This document shows positions 26,216 to 34,987 of a stretch of DNA of 64,000 nt, piece by piece. The stretch is from CAYXPR01 sp964467255. Its GTDB lineage: Bacteria; Pseudomonadota; Alphaproteobacteria; Rickettsiales; RGZB01. Every line of letters starts with the position of its first letter. Within the stretch, counting starts at the first letter, position 1. The DNA is taken from contig CAYXPR010000004.1 of the NCBI GenBank assembly GCA_964467255.1, positions 76,328 to 140,327 on the forward strand, given 5' to 3'. Under the pieces are notes generated by a model. It searched no databases. It was not told where the DNA came from and worked only from the letters and a program-made list of their open reading frames with translations. A program made the translations under genes and the position numbers.

Positions 26216-26956
26216 CTATTCTGTAACGATGGCGCCGCCCTGCGCACGGATGAGTGCGCGAATATCTTTTGCTGCGGCTTCTATTTCAGGCTCTGCAATG
26301 CCGCGCACCACAAGGCACACGCCGAGTTTACCGTCGCGTATATGCGGGTAGCTGCCAATTTCAACGGCGGTATGGCGGGTTTGAATATCACCCAGCGCGG
26401 TGGCAATCGTGCCCTCGGTCAAGGTGGTGGTGATGGCAGAAGAAAGCATCGGCGCGCCTTCTTTTAAGGTGGGGCGGATGAAATCAAACATCGCTTTCAT
26501 GATGACAGGCACACCCGCCATCACATACACGTTGCCAATCTGAAAGCCCGGTGCGGCAGAGATGGGGTTATCAATCAGGGTGGCGCCTTCGGGGATGTAA
26601 GCCATTTTCTGACGCGCTTCGTTAAACGGCTGCGTGGTGCCAGCATAATGTTTTTCAAGCCGCCGGAAAGCCTCGGCATCTTTTACAACGTTTAGGCCAA
26701 AGGCTTTGGCGATGCAGGCGGTAGTGATGTCGTCGTGCGTGGGGCCGATACCACCAGTGGTGAAGACGTAGTCATACGTTGCGCGTAGTGCGTTAACTGC
26801 CGTAATAATCTCGCCCTCAATATCCTGTACCACGCGCGCTTCTTTAAACGTGATGCCCATAACAGCGAACTGCTTGCCGAGATAATTCAGGTTGGTGTCC
26901 TGTGTACGGCCGGAGAGAATTTCATTTCCAATAATGAGCAGTGCAGCAGTGGGCAT
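26216..26956 (-). CDS. molybdopterin-binding domain protein, CinA-like (competence/damage-inducible protein A)
   Basis: Protein of 246 residues with the MoCF-biosynthesis (MPTBD) fold of the CinA N-terminal half. Diagnostic motifs are LLIIGNEILSGRTQDTN, FTTGGIGPTHDDIT near residue 77 and FQIGNVYVMAGVP near 155. The CinA C-terminal nicotinamide-mononucleotide amidohydrolase domain is absent, so this is the short form common in alphaproteobacteria. The start is taken as the ATG at 26956 (MPTAALLIIGNE); a TTG at 27007 would add 17 unconserved residues. Exact function of the short form is unsettled. Confidence 0.88.
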   Translation of the reverse strand: MPTAALLIIGNEILSGRTQDTNLNYLGKQFAVMGITFKEARVVQDIEGEIITAVNALRATYDYVFTTGGIGPTHDDITTACIAKAFGLNVVKDAEAFRRLEKHYAGTTQPFNEARQKMAYIPEGATLIDNPISAAPGFQIGNVYVMAGVPVIMKAMFDFIRPTLKEGAPMLSSAITTTLTEGTIATALGDIQTRHTAVEIGSYPHIRDGKLGVCLVVRGIAEPEIEAAAKDIRALIRAQGGAIVTE

Positions 26957-27102
26957 AAAAAAACCATGTTTATTAAAACGGTGGCATCGTAAAACATTTG
27001 TCGCCAAAATGGAATAGCGCTGGCGCGCTGCCCAAATGTGGGGAAAGCTTGCGTTTTAGCGCGCAGTATGGTTTTTTCTAGCCAAGGGACAATGGGGAAA
27101 GA

Positions 27103-27912
27103 ATGTTCAAAGAAGAAGTAACCATTCACAGTGCTGCAGATGCAGAGAAAATGCGCGCCGCCGGAAGGCTGGCAGCGGAAGTGCTGGATTTTGTGACGGA
27201 CAAAGTGCAGCCGGGTGTGACCACAGACCACTTAAACACCCTGTGCCATGATTTTATTGTTCAGCACGGTGCCATTCCTGCGCCGCTCAACTATCGCGGT
27301 TTTCCGAAATCAATTTGCACGTCGGTGAACCATGTGGTGTGCCACGGTATTCCGGATGAAAAAAAGCTGCATGAGGGCGACATCGTGAATATCGATGTGA
27401 CGGTGATTTTAGATGGGTGGTATGGCGATACCAGCCGCATGTATTGGGTGGGCGATAAAATGCCAGTGATTGCTAAACGCCTAACGCAAGTGACCTATGA
27501 AGCCATGATGCTGGGCATTGAAAAAGTGAAACCCGGCACCACGCTGGGTGACATTGGCCACGCCATTCAAACCCACGCAGAAAAACATGGTTACTCGGTG
27601 GTGCGTGATTATTGCGGCCACGGCATCGGGCAGGTGTTCCACACTGTGCCGAACGTGCTGCATTTCGGCAAACCGGGTAAAGGCATGGCATTAGAAGAGG
27701 GCATGTTCTTCACGATTGAACCGATGATTAATGTCGGCCATTACGAAACAAAACTTTCCGCCCATGATGGCTGGACGGTGACCACGCGCGACCGCTCGCT
27801 TTCCGCGCAGTTTGAACATACGGTGGGTGTGACTGCCACAGGTGTAGAGATTTTTACGGCGTCCCCACGCGGCTGGAATTGCCCACCCTATAATTCGGCC
27901 AGAAAAGCGTAG
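27103..27912 (+). CDS. map: type I methionine aminopeptidase
   Basis: Removes the initiator methionine from nascent proteins. 269 residues with the pita-bread fold and all metal ligands visible in context: NIDVTVILDGWYGDTSRMY (two Asp), CGHGIGQVFH (His), FFTIEPMIN (Glu) and SAQFEHTVGVT (Glu). GGGGAAAG lies just before the ATG at 27103. The C-terminus has a ~15-residue tail (SPRGWNCPPYN) beyond the usual end. radC follows ten bases later and is probably co-transcribed. Confidence 0.96.
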   Translation: MFKEEVTIHSAADAEKMRAAGRLAAEVLDFVTDKVQPGVTTDHLNTLCHDFIVQHGAIPAPLNYRGFPKSICTSVNHVVCHGIPDEKKLHEGDIVNIDVTVILDGWYGDTSRMYWVGDKMPVIAKRLTQVTYEAMMLGIEKVKPGTTLGDIGHAIQTHAEKHGYSVVRDYCGHGIGQVFHTVPNVLHFGKPGKGMALEEGMFFTIEPMINVGHYETKLSAHDGWTVTTRDRSLSAQFEHTVGVTATGVEIFTASPRGWNCPPYNSARKA

Positions 27913-27922
27913 GGGTCTTATT

Positions 27923-28627
27923 ATGCCTGAAGCCAAGGCACGCCCAAAAACAATCAAAGAAAAACCGCATTATCACGGCCATCGCCAGCGTTTGCGCGAG
28001 CGTATTTTGCAGGGCGGCACGGATAGCCTTGCGGAATATGAATTGCTGGAGGTGCTATTGTTTTCCGCCAACCCGCGCGGTGACACCAAGCCTTTAGCAA
28101 AAGAACTGATTTTGAAATTCGGCAGTTTAGCAGCGGTCTTAAGCGCAAGCGAAGATGCACTCACCAAACAGGCAGGCGAAGCGGCGGCTGCCACATTAAA
28201 AGTGGTGCGCGAATCGGCGCTGCGACTACTGAAGGCTGAGGTGAAGGCCAAACCGGTGATACAGTCGTGGAAGGCGTTGCTGGAATATTGCCATGCCAGC
28301 ATGGGGCATAATAAGACCGAACAGTTTCGTATTTTATTTTTAGATAAAAAACACCAGCTGATAGCGGATGAATTGCAGCAAGAAGGCACGGTGGACCATA
28401 CGCCGGTGTACCCGCGTGAGGTGGTGAAGCGGGCGCTGGAGCTGGGTGCATCAAGCCTGATTTTGGTACACAACCACCCGAGCGGTGACCCGACGCCTTC
28501 AAAGGCGGATATTGAAATGACCAAGCAGATTGTGGCCGCCGCCGCCCCACTGGGGGTGAGCGTGCACGACCATTTAATTATCGGTGGGAAGAAACATTAC
28601 TCATTTAAGAGTTATGCACTGATTTGA
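27923..28627 (+). CDS. radC: RadC family JAB-domain protein
   Basis: Protein of 234 residues. An N-terminal helix-hairpin-helix-like part (YELLEVLLFSANPRGDTKPLA) is followed by the JAMM metalloprotease-type domain with HNHPSGDPTPSKAD near residues 193-206 and the closing VHDHLIIGGKKHYSF. RadC was long listed as a DNA-repair protein, but its activity is not established. It follows map by ten bases. Its stop lies 16 bases inside the convergent LOG-family gene. Confidence 0.93.
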   Translation: MPEAKARPKTIKEKPHYHGHRQRLRERILQGGTDSLAEYELLEVLLFSANPRGDTKPLAKELILKFGSLAAVLSASEDALTKQAGEAAAATLKVVRESALRLLKAEVKAKPVIQSWKALLEYCHASMGHNKTEQFRILFLDKKHQLIADELQQEGTVDHTPVYPREVVKRALELGASSLILVHNHPSGDPTPSKADIEMTKQIVAAAAPLGVSVHDHLIIGGKKHYSFKSYALI

Positions 28628-31428
28628 GGCGGCTCGGCCTGACTGCGGCGCACGGATTCTTTTGCCGCCCATGCGTCATTAAAGCCTTCGCGGCGCGTGT
28701 ATTTTAAAGCAGGGGATTTTTCACTGCGCTCGCGGATTTCTTCCACTTTTTCTTTTGCCTTATCGGCGCTGTCTACAACGTGAATGTGTAATTTTTCTCT
28801 GGTTTCTTCCGGCAAGAAACGCGTCATCAAATCAAAATAATTGATGGTGGTGTGCGTGCCATCACCATTTGGCAGATGCACAGGCTGATTCACAATCACG
28901 ATTTCCTTGTTCTGCATCAACTCATGATTCTGTGAGAGGTATAGCACTAAGCCCGCCAGCTCCTGCATGGTGCCCGGCCCGCCAGGTGCAACCACGGCAC
29001 AATCGCAGGTGCCGAACATGTAATCCATGCGTTTATAAATGTTAGGTGCATTGTAGTAGTCATTGAGGCCTTCGGGCGGCTTGCCTTCACGCAGCACGAG
29101 GTGGTTGATGTTTGAGCCTGCAATCCACGCATCGTCTTTGCCCGCGGCGCGTGCGGCTTGCACACCTTCATTAATTTCACCCATCATGTAGCGGCTACCG
29201 CCACCATAGACCAGCCCGAAATCAGACATGGCAAAGTTGTAGCCGAGGTTGTAGGCCGTGGCGAGCATCTGTTCGTTTTCAAATGAGGCGGAACAGAAGA
29301 TGGCGACATTGAATTTGCCGCTTTGGGGGATGGCGTGCTCTTTGTCACTCGGGATGTCGAGGCGTACGGGCGGATAGCGATTGTCACGCGCATGTTCGAA
29401 ATGCTTCAACACTTCCGCTTCCGTTTTTGCGACTTTAAAAATAAGGTCGGGCTTTTCTTTTAGCGCACCGAGGAAATAAAGCTGCGTGTATTCTTCGAGT
29501 TCTTCTTTCCATGTGCCTTTGGGGTCAAACAGCACAATTGGCATGTTCATGTCGCGCGGGTCCGTTTGCTTGGCTACCACAATCGACCAGAACTTGAATT
29601 TCTTTTCCGCAATTGCGATAGGGTCATCGTTCTTTGCGGGGTCTGGCATTAGCAAGATACCGTCGGCGTCGCGCACGATTTTATCTTCTACTTCTACCAA
29701 GTGCTTTATCTGCTGATTAGCAATACGGGTATAAATGCCAGAATCAGAGAATTTATTGACCAGATCAAGCCAGGCACTTTGATTTTCTACCGGACCCTCG
29801 GGCGAGCTGATCAGCACGTTGAAGGGGTCATTGCGTAAGTCGTGGTGGCTACTGACAAATTTCTGTAAATCGCCGCCCAGCTCATAATAGAGCGCCATAT
29901 CGGCTTTTCGGCGTGGCTCATACAGCGTATTTCCTTCGGCCATTAGCTGTGCGCGAGATTTAATAGCGGTGCGTTCAATACCTACAGGAATTTGGTAATG
30001 ATAGGTTTCGGTGAGGCGTGGGTCGACATCACGCGGGATGGGATGTTCCATGAAGTTGAAGTGCTGAATGCCTGTAACCACATAAAGCGGCGTGCCGAGG
30101 GCTTTTAATTTTTCAGCATCCATGGTAGGGTCATAGGGTGGCGCAGGTTGGTAAATAATGGCCGAACCTTCTACCATGGTGCGGTCTACTGGCGGAACCC
30201 GCACATCAATTTCATCTTCTTCTACGCCAATTTTGCGCAACTCAGCGCGCTGAAGATTCGTTGCTTCCTGCAATTTACGGAAGGCTTCATTCGCGCGTTT
30301 GCAAAAATTTGCAGGGCCGTTGCAGGCGTTGATAACAGGACCAATCTCCACGCCGGGGAAGGGCACTTCGTCCTTCAACCATTTGGCGCGGTCAATTTTG
30401 TGCTCAAGCCCCGTGAGGTCAAAATATTGCAGCAGGCGTTTATCTTTGAAATAGGAATAGGTGTCGTCTACCAATGTGCCGGATTGCGCGCGCGTGATGC
30501 CAAAACGCTTAAGCAATAAATCATCTGGGACTTTCGCAAGCGCGATTTGGGCGGCCTCACTTTTGCCGAGCGCATTGCCTTCTGCCGTTTGCGCTGTTTC
30601 TTCGGGGCTTTCGGCGATAGCGCCCGTAAGATGCAGCGGGCGAATCACCGCGCCAGCGCCACTAAAGCCTTCAATATGGTCGATGATTTTATCGAGCGTG
30701 GTGGTATGAATGAACAGCGTGGTGCCCGGTTTGAAATGATTACCGTTAGCCGGTTTTGGCGGCACGGGTAACGCGCGCGGGAGATTTTCTTTGACCATAT
30801 CCACTGCCTCGTGGCGTGTACGCGCCACATAGACGCCGAGCTTTTCAGCGAAGAACCTCGGGTCTTCATCGATGCCAAAGGCGCTGATGAACGCGCTCCA
30901 GTAGCCCTCACGCTTATCGCTGCGCTGGTTACTGATGACGAGAGGCTTTTTTAAGATAGGGTTTTCAAAGTCGCCTTTTTCAAAGGCTTCTACTTTTGCG
31001 CGTAAAATGGTGACCATTTCATCGGCGGCGTAAATATCGGCGCGAGGTGTGATGAAGCCGCGCACATGTTCTGGGATTTCATACACGTAATTGCCTGATT
31101 TGTTTTTAATCTGGCTACCGAGGATGTCGACATCGGCGGCATCATCACCTAGCCCGCGAATCATGCGCAAGCGGTTGGCGCGCAAATGGTGCGGCATGGG
31201 GTGAATGGTGGTGACGGCTTCCGGCGCGGGCTCTTCGGGGAAGTAATAGTAATGGCGTGGCGGTGAGGCGAGATAGTTTTGGTCGTGCATGCGCTCAAGC
31301 TGGTGCACCAACCATGTGCGCGTGTCGTGCTCAAGACGGGCCTTGCCACCACGGATGATGTTGCGCAATGCATCTTGCGCGAAGCCAAGCCGTTCTTTGG
31401 TGAGTGACAGGTCTTTTTCTGCCGTCAT
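28612..31428 (-). CDS. large multi-domain LOG-family (lysine decarboxylase-like) protein
   Basis: Protein of 938 residues, about twice the size of ordinary LOG proteins. A LOG domain occupies about residues 706-880: FNVAIFCSASFENEQ, GLVYGGGSRYMMGEI and the hallmark PGGPGTMQE (815-823). LOG domains bind nucleotides and, in LOG and PpnN, split nucleoside monophosphates from ribose 5-phosphate. A second, degenerate Rossmann-like region appears at about 520-680 (FNVLISSPEGPVEN, DADGILLMPDP). The N-terminal ~500 residues are unrecognised, with LVISNQRSDKREGYW near 165. AGAGGAAT precedes the ATG at 31428. No membrane segment or signal peptide. The substrate cannot be named. Confidence 0.82.
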   Translation of the reverse strand: MTAEKDLSLTKERLGFAQDALRNIIRGGKARLEHDTRTWLVHQLERMHDQNYLASPPRHYYYFPEEPAPEAVTTIHPMPHHLRANRLRMIRGLGDDAADVDILGSQIKNKSGNYVYEIPEHVRGFITPRADIYAADEMVTILRAKVEAFEKGDFENPILKKPLVISNQRSDKREGYWSAFISAFGIDEDPRFFAEKLGVYVARTRHEAVDMVKENLPRALPVPPKPANGNHFKPGTTLFIHTTTLDKIIDHIEGFSGAGAVIRPLHLTGAIAESPEETAQTAEGNALGKSEAAQIALAKVPDDLLLKRFGITRAQSGTLVDDTYSYFKDKRLLQYFDLTGLEHKIDRAKWLKDEVPFPGVEIGPVINACNGPANFCKRANEAFRKLQEATNLQRAELRKIGVEEDEIDVRVPPVDRTMVEGSAIIYQPAPPYDPTMDAEKLKALGTPLYVVTGIQHFNFMEHPIPRDVDPRLTETYHYQIPVGIERTAIKSRAQLMAEGNTLYEPRRKADMALYYELGGDLQKFVSSHHDLRNDPFNVLISSPEGPVENQSAWLDLVNKFSDSGIYTRIANQQIKHLVEVEDKIVRDADGILLMPDPAKNDDPIAIAEKKFKFWSIVVAKQTDPRDMNMPIVLFDPKGTWKEELEEYTQLYFLGALKEKPDLIFKVAKTEAEVLKHFEHARDNRYPPVRLDIPSDKEHAIPQSGKFNVAIFCSASFENEQMLATAYNLGYNFAMSDFGLVYGGGSRYMMGEINEGVQAARAAGKDDAWIAGSNINHLVLREGKPPEGLNDYYNAPNIYKRMDYMFGTCDCAVVAPGGPGTMQELAGLVLYLSQNHELMQNKEIVIVNQPVHLPNGDGTHTTINYFDLMTRFLPEETREKLHIHVVDSADKAKEKVEEIRERSEKSPALKYTRREGFNDAWAAKESVRRSQAEPPQISA

Positions 31429-31511
31429 GTGATTCCTCTGATTACAGTGGTCTATGATACCAGCAGTGTACTAACCAAAGGTTAACAAACCATGAATATG
31501 GAAATATAGAA

Positions 31512-32744
31512 TTAAGCGCCGAAAAACAGGTAGGCGATAAGGATGGCGGCAAGGATGCTGGCGGCATCGGCCAAAAGCGCGCAGGCGATGGCGTGGCGGG
31601 CGCGGGTGAGGCCCACGGCACCCATATAAACAGCCAGCACATAAAAGGTGGTTTCGCTGCTGCCCTGAAAGATGGCAGAGAGCCTGCCCGCAAAGGAATC
31701 AGCCCCGTGATGCTGCATGGTTTCCACCATCATGGCGCGGGCGCCGCTGCCTGAAAATGGCTTCATGATGGCAGTGGGCAGCGCATCTACAAAGGCGGTA
31801 TTCATGCCGCTGAGGCGCACGAAATATTCAATGCCGTGCAGCACGATATCCATTGCCCCGCTGGCGCGGAGCAGGCTGACGGCCACCAGCATGGCCACCA
31901 GATAAGGCACAATGGTGAGGGCGGTGGAAAAACCTTGCTTCGCGCCCGTGATGAAGGATTCATAGACCGGCACTTTTTTGTAGGCGCCGTAGGCGAGGAA
32001 GCCTGCGATAACACTGAGTAAAATAAAATTCCCCGAGGCGGCGGAGTAAAGGGTTTGTTTTTCGGTTGGCGCGGAAAAAATGAGCATGCACAGTGTGGTG
32101 AGTAGTGCGACGAATCCGGCAAGGTAGGCGAGCACAACCTTGTCCCATATTTTCAGTTTTTGTACCCATGCGACGGCACCAAGGCCAACAAGTGTAGAAA
32201 CGGTGGTGGCGAGCAAAATAGGAATGAACACATCGGTGGGATTTACTGCACCTGCTTGCGCGCGATACATAAAAATAGTAACGGGGAGCAGCGTGACTGA
32301 CGCGCTGTTCAGCACAAGGAAAAAAATCTGCGCGTCACTGGCGGTGGTGGAGGACTTATTGAGTGTTTGTAAATCCTGCATGGCCTTAAGGCCAGCGGGC
32401 GTGGCGGCATTGTCGAGCCCCAGCACGTTGGCGGCGATATTGAGGGTGATGCTGCCCATAGCAGGGTGATTTTTGGGCACGTCTGGCATCAGGCGGGAAA
32501 AAAGGGGTGTTAGAAAATGCGCCAGCTTGCGGATAAGCCCTGCATCTTTGCCAATTTCCATGATGCCGAGCCAGAAGCACATGATACCTACCAGGCCGAG
32601 CGCGAGCTCAAACGAAAGTTTGGATGCGGTGAAAATGGCGGCGGCCATGTCGTTCCACAAGGCCATGTCGCCGAGGAAAAGACTACGAAGGCAGGCGCTG
32701 GCAAAAGCGATAAGGATAAAACTCAGCCAGAGGAGGTTAAGCAT
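31512..32744 (-). CDS. SpmA-SpmB fused nucleoside-recognition (Gate) domain membrane protein
   Basis: Polytopic membrane protein of 410 residues carrying two nucleoside-recognition domains in one chain, equivalent to Bacillus SpmA plus SpmB. The first half has LGLVGIMCFWLGIMEIGKDAGL and NIAANVLGLDNAATPAG; the second half has SFITGAKQGF, MKPFSGSGARAMM and GSSETTFYVLAVYMGAVG. In Bacillus the pair is linked to spore-core dehydration, but fused versions are widespread in Proteobacteria that do not sporulate, and their substrate is unknown. The ATG at 32744 overlaps the upstream ferredoxin gene by 8 bases and lacks its own ribosome site, suggesting translational coupling. Confidence 0.88.
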   Translation of the reverse strand: MLNLLWLSFILIAFASACLRSLFLGDMALWNDMAAAIFTASKLSFELALGLVGIMCFWLGIMEIGKDAGLIRKLAHFLTPLFSRLMPDVPKNHPAMGSITLNIAANVLGLDNAATPAGLKAMQDLQTLNKSSTTASDAQIFFLVLNSASVTLLPVTIFMYRAQAGAVNPTDVFIPILLATTVSTLVGLGAVAWVQKLKIWDKVVLAYLAGFVALLTTLCMLIFSAPTEKQTLYSAASGNFILLSVIAGFLAYGAYKKVPVYESFITGAKQGFSTALTIVPYLVAMLVAVSLLRASGAMDIVLHGIEYFVRLSGMNTAFVDALPTAIMKPFSGSGARAMMVETMQHHGADSFAGRLSAIFQGSSETTFYVLAVYMGAVGLTRARHAIACALLADAASILAAILIAYLFFGA

Positions 32745-33105
32745 GCGACGGTTTGTGCTGTTCGGGTTTGAGGCGCTTTTGGTTGACGTCGAGCTTTAAG
32801 CGCTCCACGATTTTTCCGCCCTGCAGATGCTCGCGGATGATGGTGTCGACATCGTCTTTCGTGGCATAGGTATACCATGTGCCTTCGGGGTAAATTACCA
32901 TAGTAGGCCCCATCTCGCAGCGGTCGAGGCAGCCCGCGCTGTTGATGCGCAACCCATCAATGCCAAGGGTTTTGCAGCGCTCTTTCATGTAATCACGCAG
33001 GGCTTCGGAATCTTTTTCGGCGCAACAGCCGCGCGCATGACCCGCTTCGCGCCGGTTAGTGCAGCAGAATACATGGGCTTTAAAATAGAGTGCGTCAGAT
33101 GCCAT
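32737..33105 (-). CDS. thioredoxin-like [2Fe-2S] ferredoxin
   Basis: Small soluble protein of 122 residues. Start at the ATG at 33105 (MASDALYFKAHVF) after AAGGTC; a longer frame to 33192 has no support. Cysteines sit in the pattern of thioredoxin-like 2Fe-2S ferredoxins: a VFCCTNRRE segment near residue 13, GCC near 26 and SAGCLDRCEMGP near 57-68, followed by VIYPEGTWYTYATKDDVD. These proteins carry electrons, but the partner enzyme is not evident. It overlaps the SpmAB-like gene by 8 bases. Confidence 0.88.
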   Translation of the reverse strand: MASDALYFKAHVFCCTNRREAGHARGCCAEKDSEALRDYMKERCKTLGIDGLRINSAGCLDRCEMGPTMVIYPEGTWYTYATKDDVDTIIREHLQGGKIVERLKLDVNQKRLKPEQHKPSHA

Positions 33106-33116
33106 GGTTTTAGACC

Positions 33117-33512
33117 TTACACCAGAGCGGATAAAAGCTTGAGCATTTTTTCCTTCGTAGCGGCATCGTAGGTGGTGCCGCCCTTGCCCCATACGGGGTT
33201 TGGCCAGGAATTATCAGTTTTGTAGCGCGCGATGACGTGAATGTGCAATTGCGGCACCTGATTACCCAGCGCGGCAATGTTGAGCTTGTCGGGGCTGAAA
33301 TGCTCTTTTAAGAATTGGCTTGTGTGGTTGATATCATCCAGCAGCAGGAGCTGATCGGGGTGGGGCAGGTCGATAATTTCGCGCATGGCGGTGCGCTCGG
33401 GTACTAATATCACCCACGGGAAAAAAGCATTGTTCATTAAAAGCACGCGGCAGAGTGAAAGGCTGCCAACGGTGAAACAATCTTTTTCCAGTTGTGGGTG
33501 AAGCGTGAACAT
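33117..33512 (-). CDS. HIT family protein
   Basis: Histidine-triad nucleotide-binding protein of 131 residues. The triad segment reads VPQLHIHVIARY near residues 86-97, so the first histidine of the HxHxH motif is replaced by Gln; I recall this as normal in a proteobacterial subgroup that also has the PNPVWG stretch seen here. HIT proteins hydrolyse or bind nucleotides such as Ap4A or AMP derivatives. It lies just upstream of the ferredoxin gene on the same strand, 11 bases apart. The ATG at 33512 has no clear ribosome site. Confidence 0.88.
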   Translation of the reverse strand: MFTLHPQLEKDCFTVGSLSLCRVLLMNNAFFPWVILVPERTAMREIIDLPHPDQLLLLDDINHTSQFLKEHFSPDKLNIAALGNQVPQLHIHVIARYKTDNSWPNPVWGKGGTTYDAATKEKMLKLLSALV

Positions 33513-33568
33513 GGCCGTTTATAACGCCCCCAGCCGGAAATGCCAAGATAAGAAACCACAAAAAGGGC

Positions 33569-33598
33569 TTGCCATTTAAGATAAGAATGATTATTAGT
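33569..33598 (+). promoter_or_regulatory. candidate Fur-regulated promoter of the cupredoxin-FTR1 pair
   Basis: A -35 box TTGCCA (33569-33574) and a -10 box TTATTA (33591-33596) are 16 bases apart. Overlapping the spacer and -10, bases 33580-33598 (GATAAGAATGATTATTAGT) match 13 of 19 positions of the E. coli Fur-box consensus. Repressor binding here would block polymerase. The gene behind it and the next one are iron-uptake related. The match was counted by eye; in alphaproteobacteria Irr or RirA may replace Fur. Confidence 0.55.
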
Positions 33599-33637
33599 TG
33601 CTTTCCATCACTATTTATCAGATTTAGGAGTTAGGTT

Positions 33638-33994
33638 ATGCGTTACGGAATGAAAATGATGTGTGCTGCGTTGGTGGCAATTGCGGTGTGCGTGCCAAGT
33701 GCAAAAGCAGAAGACAAAGCGGCGCTTGAGTTCGTAACCGTGATTAAAGACCATAAATTCAGCCCCGATGTGGTGGAAGTGCCCGCGGGCGAAAAATTCA
33801 CCCTGATTGTAAAAAATCAGGATAATTCGGCAGAAGAATTCGAAAGCCACGACCTGAAGCGCGAAAAAGTGATTCCGGGCGGCAAAGAAGGCAAATTCAA
33901 GATGGGCCCGTTGAAAGAAGGCGAATATAAGTTCTTCGGTGAGTTTAACGAAGCCACCGCACAGGGCAAAATTGTTGCTAAAAACAAGCAATAG
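33638..33994 (+). CDS. periplasmic cupredoxin-like protein (iron-uptake partner)
   Basis: Secreted protein of 118 residues with a signal peptide cleaved after SAKA (near residue 24). The mature part is one cupredoxin-type beta-sandwich (KFSPDVVEVPAGEKFTLIVKNQDN, EGEYKFFGEF). A Cu ligand set is not complete: SHDL and one EFESHD histidine are seen but no Cys. It is followed 11 bases later by an FTR1 permease, so by analogy to EfeO's cupredoxin domain or P19-type proteins it probably handles iron or copper for the permease. AGGAG precedes the ATG. Confidence 0.82.
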   Translation: MRYGMKMMCAALVAIAVCVPSAKAEDKAALEFVTVIKDHKFSPDVVEVPAGEKFTLIVKNQDNSAEEFESHDLKREKVIPGGKEGKFKMGPLKEGEYKFFGEFNEATAQGKIVAKNKQ

Positions 33995-34005
33995 GTAGGC
34001 TACTC

Positions 34006-34836
34006 ATGCTTTCCACCGCCATTATCGTATTCCGCGAGATATTTGAAATCGCCATCATCTTAAGTGTGGTGCTGGCGGCTACGCGCGGCCTTGCGGGGCG
34101 GTGGAAGTGGGTGGGCCTTGGTATTGGCGTTGGCGCTGTGGGCTCGGGCCTTGTTGCCTTTTTCGCGGGTGAAATTGCTGATGCTGCCGAAGGCATGGGG
34201 CAGGAAATTTTCAACGCGGGCGTGCTGTTTGCCGCTGCCGCCGTGATTGGCTGGACCGTGGTGTGGATGAAGCGCCATGCGAGGGAGCTGACGGCACACT
34301 TAAAGAAGGTGGGCGCCGCGGTGGTGGATGGGGAATTGCCGCTCTATTCGGTGACGGTGGTAATTGCACTTGCCGTGCTGCGCGAGGGTTCAGAAATCGT
34401 GCTTTTAACCTATGGGCTTGCTGCCGCAGGTAAATCAATCGTATCCATTGCTATTGGCGGCGCGGTAGGCGCGGTGGGTGGTGTTATTGCCGGCGCCCTG
34501 TTCTATTATGGTATTTTAAAGGTTTCGACCAAGCACCTGTTCACGGTTACCAGCGCGCTTTTAGTGCTGCTGGCATCCAGCATGGCAGCCCAAGGCACGG
34601 TGTTTTTGGTGGCAGCCGACAAACTACCCGCGCTGGCAGACCCGCTGTGGGATAGCTCGGCGATTTTGTCGCAAAACAGCGTTTTGGGGCAAATTTTGCA
34701 CGCCCTGATTGGTTATAGCGACCAGCCGCTTGGGATGCAGGTGCTGGTGTTTGCCGTGGTGCTGGGGGTGATGACCCTAAGCCTGAAGCTGGCAGGCCAG
34801 CCCCCGAAAACCGCAGAAAAACCTGCTAAATCCTAA
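34006..34836 (+). CDS. FTR1 family iron permease (EfeU-like)
   Basis: Polytopic membrane protein of 276 residues. It carries both signature REXXE motifs of iron permeases: REIFE at residues 10-14 and REGSE near residue 127, each in a transmembrane helix. Seven hydrophobic segments fit the family. EfeU/FTR1 proteins import ferric or ferrous iron, usually with a periplasmic partner; here that is the cupredoxin gene 11 bases upstream. No EfeB peroxidase gene is present. Likely iron-repressed via the promoter at 33569. Confidence 0.93.
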   Translation: MLSTAIIVFREIFEIAIILSVVLAATRGLAGRWKWVGLGIGVGAVGSGLVAFFAGEIADAAEGMGQEIFNAGVLFAAAAVIGWTVVWMKRHARELTAHLKKVGAAVVDGELPLYSVTVVIALAVLREGSEIVLLTYGLAAAGKSIVSIAIGGAVGAVGGVIAGALFYYGILKVSTKHLFTVTSALLVLLASSMAAQGTVFLVAADKLPALADPLWDSSAILSQNSVLGQILHALIGYSDQPLGMQVLVFAVVLGVMTLSLKLAGQPPKTAEKPAKS

Positions 34837-34987
34837 GATTTTAGCTGCACAAGGCATATTTTGCTGGCAAATGCCCGCAAAATAGGGTAAAAGCCGCGCC
34901 ACAACTCCCCAGAGGAATGTGTTTAAAATCGGTGCTGGTATTTTCAGCGCCCCAACTTTTTTAGGCCTAAAGCCTGACAGGATTTTT

